Assembly (NCBI GenBank): GCA_007115705.1
Contig: QXEO01000546.1
Location: forward strand, 8,538,116 to 8,602,115
Source of the DNA: Dactylis glomerata
Lineage: Eukaryota > Streptophyta > Magnoliopsida > Poales > Poaceae
Length of the DNA stretch: 64,000 bases
Direction of reading: 5' to 3'
Numbering within the stretch: position 1 is the first letter of the stretch; every line of letters starts with the position of its first letter. Position numbers and translations under genes: made by a program. The notes under the pieces were generated by a model, which saw nothing but the letters and a program-made list of their open reading frames with translations, did not search any database and was not told the DNA's origin. This document shows positions 32,293-42,097 of the stretch, piece after piece.

Positions 32293-34780
32293 CTATTCCC
32301 AACGATGAGTTTGGGGAGCCCCAGGCATTGTTGGGAAGATCCACATTGGCGCCTCCCACTCATTGTAATAAGTGGGTCCGTATATCAGTTCTGATCCTAT
32401 TGCCGGAGCTCCTCCATTCATGTGTATACGGCTCCATTCTGGCACTGGCCTCTGGGTGTAGGGACGGGCTCGATGGTATGCAACAAACACACAGTCTTCT
32501 TGTAACAAGGACATGCCTTGTCCAGCAGATGGACCAGCTCTTCCAACATCAGAACATGGTTCTCGGTGGAAGATTGGGTTGTTGATTCCAAGAAATACTG
32601 AAAGCCCGTGCAGATGCTCCTGCCTGATCCACACTGGACCATCAACAGGATCTTCGGCTTCCGGGCGAAGATTAAAGGGATGCCTTGCGAAAACGTGGCA
32701 CCGTAGACTAGGATAAGTGCTCAACTGTATCCCATCTTCAAACTGTACAGGAGCATTGCTGTTTCTATCACCATCTATCTGAATCCAAAGTAGATCGAAA
32801 TTGCCATAATGGTAGGTATTGGATGCCAAGAACCAGGTAGTTTGTGAATTAGGCACTAGAACTTCTTCAACGTCTTCATCCGGATCGGCAGGAAATGCAT
32901 CTCCTTCAGCCGCATCGCCATCAACTACAGCGGCTTGAGCCGCATCGCCAGCAACTGCAGCGCCTTCAGCCGCATCCCCTGCAACTGGATCCTCGATGGT
33001 CGGGGCAAGTATTAGACGCGGGCCTTCATATGTGCCTGCGTACGGAAGAAGATAAGCCACAATACAACAATGCAGTAAGCAGGTAGAACTACCTGTAAAT
33101 TCAGATAGAAAGAGGGCATAACTCACCCCAAGTATGTGGTTCCCAAACCAGAACTTCTCCTCGTGGTTCTGTAACCGCGTACACGCGGAACAAATCTGTG
33201 CGATCACCGAATAGATGAATTGCACAGGCGTCGACATACCTGCGAGGTGCAAGGTGGTAATTTTTGAGGATGACCCAGGCGTTGTCTTGTTGACTGTCTA
33301 CATAGGCGATCAGTTTGTCAAAGATCACGATTGCTTCATAATGCCACTGATCACTGCATTTTTCCTTGTAAGGGGTCTTTGTAATCTTTATCTTCAGAAG
33401 CTGTAACTCACACTGCTTGTACGAAAACATGCATGTTCGAAACCTAGGGAAAACTCCAATATGAGCCAGTAATGGGAGAGGCAGAGTCACCTCTCTGTAC
33501 ATGTGGCGGATCTTCAGGAGGCCGTTATTCATGAGTAATGCCATCCAGTCACCGTTACTTCCAACCCAATGCCCTCTTCCATCGGAGTCATTGCAATGCA
33601 CATGTGCTTTAAGCATCTTCTTGTTTAACGGCATGAAGAGGGCGTCAATGCCCTGCAATGGAATTTGTTTGGAAACTTTGTAAAAATTAAGGTGTTCCAC
33701 AGAAGGAAAAGTTTGCTTGAATTGATGGAAAACTATATAGGTAAACCGTTACAAAAAGAGCGGTCGTGGGCAGAGTAACAGTTGTACAACATTTTCTAAG
33801 CACTGCCTCAGCTGTACCCTCTATGTGAACTGTTAATAGGTGCATGAAGATACGTGCTAGTCTTTTTTTTCCCTCTCAAACAACTTCTCTTTTTTGTATC
33901 TCTCACTCTATATAACATTTGAATCTGAAACTTTGCACTTTACTCAAACAATTTTTATTGAATTTTAAATAATTGAATAAGTTAAATTTCACACAAAAAA
34001 TCAAAAATATTTTTCCCACATTCTAGTTGTAATATTACAGCGATCTGCAAAGTTTGAAATCTGTATGTTACATAGTTTGAGAGATATAAAAAAGACAAAT
34101 TCAAAAAAGTATGGGAGTGTAGGTGAGACCCTGCTTAGACAAAAACTTTTCCATTCCAATTTTTGCTATTTAAAAAGTCATTGCATGGTATTCGACAGAA
34201 TGCTAACTGGATTGCAAGAACATTGTTTGGTAAAAAATGATGTGCCTACTAGATGTTCGACAGAAGGATAACTATGCTTGAATATATCATAAACACATAC
34301 AAGATGGAAAACTAAGTCCGTAAACCGAAACCCTAAAAGGCGTCATGGGCGGAGTAACTTCATTTTTCGGAAATATTGTATCTAAAAAGTCGATGCATGC
34401 AAGGTGTTCGACAGAGAGATCGGTGGATTGCAAGAACATAAACCGACAGGAGATCAATATATATATAATAGAATACTGAATCTAGTTACTCTTACTTGTG
34501 CATCGCTATCATGTGGCCACGAGGATTTGTCGGCGTGGAGCAGGCCCGGCGCATCAAGCGGTAGATTCGGGGTCCCTCGAATGGCACGACGCATGCCAAC
34601 CATGCCGACAGTAAGGCGAGCAGCGCTTAAGATATCGACCCGCTCGACTATGTTCTCAACCGATGGGTAGTGGAGATTACCCCACCCCATGGATTCGTGG
34701 TAACGATCAGCAATGGGCTCTTTTAGAGTCGAACGCTGACGCTTCCCCCCCTGGGGTTTGTCCCACCCTGACCCAGACAT
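32293..34780 (-). CDS. F-box / DUF295-like protein
   Basis: Three exons fit with consistent phases: 34780-34496, 33715-33127 and 33035-32293, introns GT..AG, 538 aa in total. The ATG at 34780 begins MSGSGWDKPQGG. A degenerate F-box (YPSVENIVERVDILSAARLTVG, about residues 35-70) is followed by a DUF295-type region: GHWVGSNGDWMALL, VFPRFRTCMFS, WHYEAIVIFDKLIAYVDS and, in exon 3, NFDLLWIQIDGD, LHGLSVFLGINNPIF and a PMWIFP ending. An Ala/Asp/Glu-rich insert (about residues 305-345, repeats of AGDAAEGA) separates the two halves. F-box proteins of this grass-expanded group are presumed SCF ubiquitin-ligase adaptors. No stop or frameshift is seen, so it looks intact. Target unknown. Confidence 0.72.
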
Positions 34781-36054
34781 GACATGTGCCGGCAAATGTG
34801 GGCGGCGGCGACGTGATGGAAAGAGAAGCGGCGATGTGATGGAATGCAAACGAGAGAGCGCAGCGGTGTTGTGGAGAAGATAGGGAATAAGGCGATGAAC
34901 TGCCTAGCGCAGGGTAATAAGTGGAAGTTGGCGTTGGGAAGGGGAGGGGGGGCGGCGGCAGTTCACTGTACAAGGAGTGGAAATAATATTTTATCTCCGC
35001 CGTGGGCCCTCATTGCAGCAGGCTTCCTGCCCGCCAGTGCAATCCGTGCAATCCGTGTACAAGGCATGCGCACGCCATTCAAAAATTAGTTTGACATCTA
35101 TCTTTCTCCAACAAATTATGCCATGAAATTTGTATTTTAAAGTTTCAAAAAAATTTGAAACAAAATTCTTGTGATAGGCATTGTTGAATGCTATAAACCG
35201 GTACAAATCTCAATATAAAATACTTTATATTCTATTCTACACAAAAAAGACAAAATCTGACATATTATATAGTGAATAGTACACGATAGAACACTATAAT
35301 TTTATTAGATTTTACCATATTTGTGTAGCCTATAATATAAAGAATTTCATATTGAAATTAGTAGCGGTTTGTAGGATTCAACATTGCCTATCACAAAAAA
35401 AAGACAAATTCCTAAGAAAAAGATGTACTTTCTTACTACTATTTTAATACTATTTACATTCACAAATTTATCTTCTTATATCTTTCATAATTCAACATAT
35501 CTTTGTATGTATTTAACGCCAATTTTTTTGAAAACATAGAAGTTTGAGAATTTGAACTTTGAAAAATTCTGAAAGTGTAAGGAGCATCGGTGCCCATTTG
35601 CACCAAATCCCTTGTCGAATCCAATGATACAGCTTTTATGAACTTTTCAAAATTCTGAAAGTGTTGGGAGTATATTATTTTACAAGGTGCACACGACGGG
35701 CGCTCTGACTTGCGAAGCGTGACTTGAGAGTCATTGACAGATGGGTCCCCCATGTGATGGGGCCCGCGTGCAGTGAGGGCAAGTCAGAGACAAGTTAGAG
35801 TGGGCAAGTCAGGGCCTCGCTCTGGACATCAACGACACTCATGCGGCATGTCTGGGCATCTCCGGCAGAGCGCGCTCTGGACATCAACGGAAGGCATGGC
35901 CGCGCTCTGGGCATCTCCGGCCCCTTATACAGATACACTTCAGTACATAGGGAAAACACACTTACTAAATCATATATAAGGATGGTCCTCGCTTGGACAC
36001 TTACATATATAGGTGGAACGAACAGTACATGAATCTAGTATGGAGGGGGAGAAA
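34781..36054. other. Promoter side of the F-box gene, foldback MITE and spacer
   Basis: 34781-35090 is the probable promoter/5' UTR. The foldback element is annotated separately. 35500-35760 contains two near-copies of GAA(C)TTTTCAAAATTCTGAAAGTGT. 35765-35940 repeats the phrase GCGCTCTGGACATCAACG. No gene is supported. Confidence 0.45.
35171..35395. mobile_element. Foldback (hairpin) MITE
   Basis: The left half, from GTGATAGGCATTGTTGAATG, is inverted almost throughout in the right half, ending ATTCAACATTGCCTATCAC at 35395. The arms are about 105 bp with roughly 80% match and meet near 35283 with almost no loop. An AT-rich hairpin of this size about 390 bp upstream of a gene start is typical of grass MITEs and could yield 24-nt siRNAs. 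No target duplication was pinned down. Confidence 0.7.
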
Positions 36055-36675
36055 TTAAAGCAGGCATCTTCTCATGATAGTAATTCTCCAATACGCGTCG
36101 TAGCATACATACGCATCCGTTTCTGCGTAGTGGATATGCTCCGGCTTTAGTTCCCGAAGATGCCAGGTGTTGTGCAGCTTCAGCTTGCGGAATTCCTCCT
36201 TGTAGTCTTTGAAGTTGCGGTCGATGATTTGTTTCGCCATGTTGGCCAAGCCAGTCCTTTCATGGAACGGCATGTTGAAGTGATCTTGTAAGTCCACATG
36301 GTCTGGTATGTGGGCGCCCATGGCTTGAAGCTTGGGGGTGTCTTGGCGCTTGTCCACAATTGCGAAGGAAATGTCGGGGCGGTTGAGGAACTGTATGAGT
36401 TTAGGACAGTCCCTTGTTGCCACGGCTTCGTGCCAGAGTAGGCAGTGATCGCGCATGCAAAGTTGCAGGAGGGCGGCGCGGCGAGGCTTGGCGATGGTGT
36501 ACTCGAGGTCGAGGCCGACGATCCGCTCTTCGTCCGGCTCGCCGAGCCAACGCTCAAACATGGCGATGAACTTGGCCGCCTCTCTCGGGTCGGTTGTGTG
36601 CATCACCGTGAGGATGGTGTCACCATGAGCAAGGACCTTGTGGTAGTCGGTGAAGACATTGCCGTCGATCTCCAT
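36055..36675 (-). CDS. Second 3'-5' exonuclease-like protein (DEDDy type)
   Basis: A 206-aa single-exon ORF; the ATG at 36675 begins MEIDGNVFTDYHKVL. The fold matches the gene at 1528-2175. Exo I is IVGLDLEYT (D56, E58), Exo III is HYAETDAYVCYDAY (Y183, D187), and the Exo II region reads FAIVDKRQDTPKL, where D112 is the candidate acidic residue but the usual Gly/Asn context is lost. The shared phrase RAALLQL follows Exo I in both proteins. It lacks the Lys/Glu insert of the other copy. A TATTTATC box lies about 105 bp upstream (36777-36785). The gene is not inside any recognisable CACTA element. Activity cannot be judged without the Exo II alignment. Confidence 0.75.
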   Translation of the reverse strand: MEIDGNVFTDYHKVLAHGDTILTVMHTTDPREAAKFIAMFERWLGEPDEERIVGLDLEYTIAKPRRAALLQLCMRDHCLLWHEAVATRDCPKLIQFLNRPDISFAIVDKRQDTPKLQAMGAHIPDHVDLQDHFNMPFHERTGLANMAKQIIDRNFKDYKEEFRKLKLHNTWHLRELKPEHIHYAETDAYVCYDAYWRITIMRRCLL

Positions 36676-36776
36676 GACGGCCGCGGCGCAAGGAGTGGGA
36701 GTGGAGGGGGGAGGGGGTTATCTCTGGAGAAGACGAAGTTGGGGATCCAATTGTTTTCCAGGCCGCAAGATCGTGG

Positions 36777-36785
36777 GATAAATAG
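36777..36785 (-). promoter_or_regulatory. TATA-like box of the 36055-36675 gene
   Basis: CTATTTATC on the minus strand, about 105 bp before the ATG. A partly duplicated copy of this promoter stretch, without the TATA box, lies further upstream at about 36893-36965. Confidence 0.45.
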
Positions 36786-36789
36786 TGCA

Positions 36790-37830
36790 TGACGGGTCGC
36801 TGGCACGCCGCGTAAGTAAATGCAGTGTAGCGCTTAGTGGGTGCTTTGGAAGTTGAACCCCCCACGCGAGCCCCCGTCGCTTCGTTTATGAGAGAAGAGG
36901 AAGTTGGGGAAGCAATTATTTTGCAGGCACGCCACGGTAAATGCCAGTCTAGCGCTTTGGAAATTGAACCAGACACTTCGTTTTGTTTCTGAGAGAGCGC
37001 TAGACAGACGTGTCACCGCGGGCCCCGGTACTCTGGCCCACTTGTAAGTGAGAGGCTACTATCGTGGGTAAGGATGTACGTACGTTTACCGCCAGGCTCG
37101 TTGTTGGGTCCCCTCGTTGTTTGACTACATGCAGCAGAGCGACAGTCTGAAAAAGGAGATAGCGTGCAAGGGGGAATAAATCCGTTCTCGTCTGACACGC
37201 GGAAGGAATAGAGAACAAAATCTTACCATTGAAATGCTTCTCGTCGAGGTCACCTACTCCATGAGCCAAATGAGTGAGACAAACTAGTCCAGGTTTAGCA
37301 TCCGAAGCGTGTGAGGACCCACTTGTCTAGGTTAGGTTTGGTCTGATGTGTGTCTGGGGCCCCACTTGTCAATAGTGTTCCGGGCCTTAGTGGGGCCACA
37401 TGTCATTAGGGTTAGAATTCGTGGCCAGTGGAAATTGAGCGTAGCAGCGGGATGAGAATTGACAGGGCAGCGAGATTTCAAAGGCAAGTACATTGACGAG
37501 ACACGCCGCAGTCTGACAAGGCGTGCTCAAGAGATCTCAGTAGCATCATCATCGCCCACTCTACTCTGGCGACTAGTTCAGTAGATGGAGGAGTTCCCTT
37601 CCATGGGTAATAGCTTGCAACTAGGTCTAAATCACAACTTAAGCGGATTAACAAGACATCTAACGCAAGGGGCCCACTAGTCAGTGCTGATGTGGCATTG
37701 CATGTACACATGACATCATTTAGCACATTTTGACTGAATCTCACAGAAATTAATGAATCTTTGGAACAGGTAGTCCAAACTATTTCAAATGTTTTCAGAT
37801 TAGTTAGTTCATATTGCATCCAATACAAGG
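36790..37830. other. Intergenic; includes a duplicated promoter piece
   Basis: 36893-36965 repeats the phrases GAAGTTGGGGA, CAATT(A/G)TTTT, AATGC and TAGCGCTTTGGAAATTGAACC found at 36735-36855. Beyond that there are several GGGGCCCCACTTGTC-like phrases (37310-37400). No gene. Confidence 0.45.
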
Positions 37831-38079
37831 AGGTCCCCTGGGGGTGTGGGACCCTAGAACCAAGACCAAACCATGGTTCCCACCCCACCTGGCAGACATC
37901 GATGGCACCGCCGAGTCTGACCTAGATCTCGGAGGGGGGCCTGGGGAATTCAGAAAAAATCAAAAAAATGGAAAAGCACTGCATGGAGTCATGGTGAGTG
38001 ATGCATCACCTAGGAAAAATACCAAATATGCCACCCCAAGGGTTCACATGTGGACTCTCTCACAGAGAGGTGCTTCCAG
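37831..38079 (+). repeat. 250-bp direct repeat, copy 1
   Basis: Almost identical to 38498-38747 (a few substitutions and one A-run indel). It starts GGTCCCCTGGGGGTGTGGGA and ends GAGAGGTGCTTCCAG. Not coding in a convincing way. Confidence 0.9.
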
Positions 38080-38497
38080 GCAGGAGTTCTCTTGGTCTTC
38101 CTTGGCAGATGACCATGGTTTGTGCAAGTTCCACAGCAAACTTTGGAACCATGGTCCCATTTTTGGTGGAGATGTGCATCTTTGCATTCCCAACCACTTT
38201 TGCAACTAGTGTTTTTCTAGTTTCCACATAAAAAATGCATTTCCCATTTTCCGGGTGCCCGGAGGGGTCGAAACAGGTGCTTTTTTGTGAAGGGGCCACC
38301 AAGGGCAGTGTGCAGAACATCACCACTCTATTTTTCATGGGTGGGGGACCTGCCAGGGGTGCCACATCCAGGAGGCTAGGAATTATCTCGGCCTGCTACC
38401 ATATAATGAATTATTTTTGCCCTAAATCCTTTTTAATCCAATTTTGCACTGGGGCTATAAGAAATGCACACCAGAAAAATTGGGGAAAAATACAGGA

Positions 38498-38747
38498 AGG
38501 TCCCCTGGGGGTGTGGGACCCTAGAACCAAGACCAAACCATGGTTCCCACCCCACCTGGCAGATATCGATGGCACCGCCGAGTCTGACCTAGATCTCGGA
38601 GGGGGGCCTGGGGAATTCAGAAAAAATCAAAAAAAATGGAAAAGCACTACATGGAGTCATGGTGAGTGATGCATCACCTAGGAAAAATACCAAACATGCC
38701 ATCCCAAGGGTTCACATGTGGACTCTCTCACAGAGAGGTGCTTCCAG
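38498..38747 (+). repeat. 250-bp direct repeat, copy 2
   Basis: Partner of 37831-38079, offset about 667 bp. The spacer (38080-38497) is unique and has no gene. The pair could be a short tandem duplication or terminal repeats of a very small (TRIM-like) element, but ends are not TG..CA. Confidence 0.9.
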
Positions 38748-38849
38748 ACATTGCATGACATGGTTTCATAACAGTTCATAACATAATAAACACAAAGTAC
38801 TTCAATGTGTTCAGTTCATTACATAATTTTATTGCGAAAGCACGACACA

Positions 38850-39794
38850 TCAGGGTTCAAGCTGGGTGCGTAGCTGCTCATTTTCCTTCTCAAGAGATGC
38901 CACGAGTTGGCAGCTTGCGAGGTATTTCATTTTGGAATCCACGAGCTCCCTGAGTGCTTTCTCGTTTTCAGCCAGCAGGTTCCTGGATGTGATCTCCAGG
39001 GTGACAGTACTGTTTGTTAGCTTCAAATTTTCCTCCAATAGATCTTTGATCCTGGCTGTATTCTTATGTGCCGAGGCTCTGGCTTCCTTGTGCAGTTCCG
39101 ACCACTGTTGATTCTCCTTTACAAGCTGCTTGCGCTCACGCGCAAGGCACTTGGCAACTAAGAGGACTTTAGCCATATCCATTTCCTGGGCCAATTTTTT
39201 CTCCCTTTGTTTGGCTATCTGTTCATTAAGCCAGGACGCCATATCTGGGTTCAGCCCCACCTTCATTTCCTGTATAAAATAAAAACAGGGTTATTTCTAC
39301 CAACGACGCCAACTAAGTGGCAGTGGCATCCTCCCAAAAACCCCATTATAGGTAAAGCACTCTACTCTCACCTAAGTCAGAATCGCAAGAACCCCAATGC
39401 ATGTCAACACAATTAGAGAGTGCTTACCTCGCTGAGCCGGGGAAATGTGGGCATCGGGTTCTGGATCGCCGCCGCCATTTTTTGGGAGAGAGGCACACCC
39501 TGCAAAACCATCATGGCTCTGCTGGCTCTGGAACATTTTATTCCACGGTAATGAGTTATAGAGGAGGAAGAAGAAGAAGAACAAAAAGATGATGATGAAG
39601 AAGGAGAATTCGTCCCAGTACCCGGATGAGCCCTCGCCTGATTCAAGTTTTCCCTTCTCCACCAGGGAGAGCAAAGATTGCGCCTCTATGTGAGGGCTTT
39701 CTCTAATGGATGGAGCAAGTTCCTTCCGGCGGCGAGCTCTCTCCATTCGCTCCGCTTCCTGAGTCGTCAGGGGGCAGTTTCTCTTTCGAGGCAT
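38850..39794 (-). CDS. Coiled-coil protein, apparently frameshifted in exon 1
   Basis: The downstream exon 39269-38850 encodes about 140 residues of heptad-like coiled coil (LNEQIAKQREKKLAQEMD, then LEKENEQLRTQLEP, stop). A GT..AG intron joins it in phase to an upstream exon ending at 39428 (MPTFPRLSE). Upstream, a basic N-terminus starting at 39794 (MPRKRNCPLTTQEAERMER) is in a different frame from the Ser-rich stretch that leads into MPTFPRLSE. Either a small intron was missed or a 1-2 nt shift occurred near the (TTC)n tract at 39560-39610. I do not recognise the family. Treat boundaries as provisional. Confidence 0.4.
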
Positions 39795-40221
39795 GGCTAG
39801 ACAGAGCAGATGGGGGGCCGGGCAGGAGGAAGGAGAAGGAAGTAGGTGAATGAATAATATGGCAAGATAGTCAAACAGCCTAGCCCGTGGTCCAACCACT
39901 GCTCTCTGTCTTCTAGCCTTCTCATGCAAGCTATATACTCCGTAATTGAAAAAATAGAGCCCCCGCCCGGCACGCGGGTGGATACGTGGCGCCGATTAAC
40001 TGACGCTCACTGCCCCGTCCCATCGTGCCAGTGCCAGGGTCCTGGCTAGACACGAGAAGGCATGCCAGGACATGCCGGAAGATAAAATGCATTATATTTT
40101 ATATATTAACTGGAAATGGAAGGGTCAAATATTACACAAGATAAATTGCATTGAACAGAAAATGGTAGCTAATATGCATGGCTTTTGCATTTTCTTCATA
40201 GATTACTAACTTAACCACTAG
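39795..40221. other. Spacer, no gene
   Basis: GC-rich near 39960-40080, then AT-rich. Nothing recognised. Confidence 0.5.
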
Positions 40222-40983
40222 CTAAACCCAGTACATGACGTCGTCGGAGTCGACCTCCGTTGGGGCCTTGTCCTTGCCCTCTGCTTCATCCTCCATCGTG
40301 GTTGCCTTGCCCTTCCCCCTGCCCTGGGGTTCCAATGACCTGGTTATGGCCGTCTTCATGTCTCGCGCAAACTTTGCGGTGGCGGATCTTGGTTGCTCAG
40401 TGTTGACGCCGCCGTCCTCATCGTCCGATTCAAGATTGATGAACGGTACGGGTTTGAGGGCGGTCTTGAACCGGCCTACACTGTGAGGCCTGCTGGAGCC
40501 ACTGCCAGACCTGCTCGATGTTGAAGAAGTAGGAGTTGGAGTAGATGCATTGCTGCTCGGTTCAAGCCACCATGGCCATCTGTTGCAGCGGCGGCTTGAC
40601 CTGCCGCGCTGTGCACGACCGGGCGTGGAGTTCCCGCTGTGGTAGTACATACCACCGCCGTGGCTGAAGCCTGGGGTGGCGTGGCTGAGGCCTGGGGTGG
40701 AGCTTCCGCGTCATGCGCGGGAGGTGTTGTAGCGGCCGGTGCGAGGCATCTGAACTACGGGGAGGGCTCGCTCGTGTGAAGAACAGGAGGCGGAGGCTAG
40801 TGTTCGTGGTGTCTGCCCAGAGGGAAACAGATCTTTTTGACAGGGTAGCTCTCCATGGAAGCACATGCCCCCAGCGACGGTGCATAGCTTCCACGCTTGT
40901 AAACGATACATTTTCTTAGTGTCCATGATGGCAATTTCATTGGTGGCATAGTTGCGTTGCACGATCCCACCTGTCATACTCAA
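40222..40983 (-). pseudogene. Serine/arginine-rich ORF with one internal stop
   Basis: One frame runs from the ATG at 40983 (MSMTGGIVQRNY) to the stop at 40222, broken by a single TGA at 40711-40713 in the context RA-stop-RGSS. The TGA could have come from CGA. The downstream part has repeats (STPGLSHATPGFSHGG), a Ser/Thr-rich stretch and an acidic end. No domain is recognised. It lies divergently from the GRF zinc-finger pseudogene at 41170 and could belong with it. Confidence 0.45.
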
Positions 40984-41169
40984 ACGGTCATATTCTGGGT
41001 GGCGCGCCCCCTGGTATAACTGCCGGATGCAAGAGCAGCGTCGTCACTCCGATTCTTCCTTCTTCCCATCTCCCCCTTGCACCTATGATTCTTTTCCGGG
41101 CTAGCTCACATCTGCTGTTCTAGTTCCCCACCCAGTCCCTCTGCTGTGCTCTCCCTTGGGTGCAAGACA

Positions 41170-41776
41170 ATGGTTCGCAGCTACTGCAGTTCTTCGCGGG
41201 CGGAATCAGGGACGGCTCGCCGACGCTCCCCTATCACGTACCGGAGTAAGCCCTACGACTATTCGCCGAACAAAATCTGTGACTGTGGAGTAAAGATGCC
41301 GAGATGGATTGCGTGGACGGATGAAAATGCTGGGAGAAGATTCTACAACTGCGGCATCCGCGCGATATTATTGTAAACTAATCATGTTTGTTTGCCAGTT
41401 TAGTTATTTTAATTCTCACATCTTTCCTCTTCCTTTACTATGTTTTTGGTAGGAAGGCAAGGGCCGAGGCTGTGAGAAGTATGAGTGGATGGACGACCCG
41501 CTGCCATTTTTCCAGAGAGAGCTTGTTCGTGATCTTCGTGATGCTGTATGGGAGAAGATGGAGGAGAACCGTGCGCTGCTTGATGAAAACAAGGAGCTTC
41601 TGGACCAACTTCGGAAGCTCGAGCAGAGTGGTGGTGTGCATGCTCAGTTGTAGAAGCAAGCAGCCGAAATAGAGCAGATCAAGGTTAGGGCAGATGGTGG
41701 AAACAATCTGCTTTTCATATGGATATGTTCCATGGCATTTGCAGTTTATGTTGGCATTATGATGTCTAGCACCTGA
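41170..41776 (+). pseudogene. GRF-type zinc-finger protein, disrupted
   Basis: Exon 1 from the ATG at 41170 carries the GRF zinc-finger start ICDCGVKMPRWIAWTDENAGRRFYNC. The second exon, after TTTTTGGTAG at 41451, continues GKGRGCEKYEWMDD, then PFFQRELVRDLRDAV and a coiled coil, and ends with a hydrophobic tail (NNLLFIWICSMAFAVYVGIMM). A TAG at 41651-41653 interrupts the coiled coil, where CAG would fit. The exon 1 donor does not give matching phase. GRF fingers bind nucleic acids in other contexts; small GRF plus membrane-tail proteins are abundant in Triticeae genomes and often transposon-associated. Confidence 0.65.
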
Positions 41777-42097
41777 AAAGCAGAACTGTAAGGACCCAAA
41801 TATTGTGTAATGTGAAATGTTATCATGTGCCATTTATTCTGCCTTTTCTGACTGTCCCTCTGAACAAAAACTCCAATATAAGAACATATGCATAATGTCA
41901 AACATGGCTTATTAAAAATGAGTACATAGTTTACAAATTATAAATTCCATAACAAATACAGTTCGGACAGAATTTCGGGCAGGTCCAGGGCCCCTGTTTT
42001 ACAATGCACACACAAACACACATGTTTCGGAAAAATAGTTTTCAGAATTTTTCTGTATTACAGAGACGGAGCACTCAGAAAAATGACTGAATTAGTC

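Noticed and set aside
37814..38669. Two plus-strand frames over the 250-bp repeats
   Set aside because: Open by composition. The same repeat is read into different tails, and no domain or splice support is seen.
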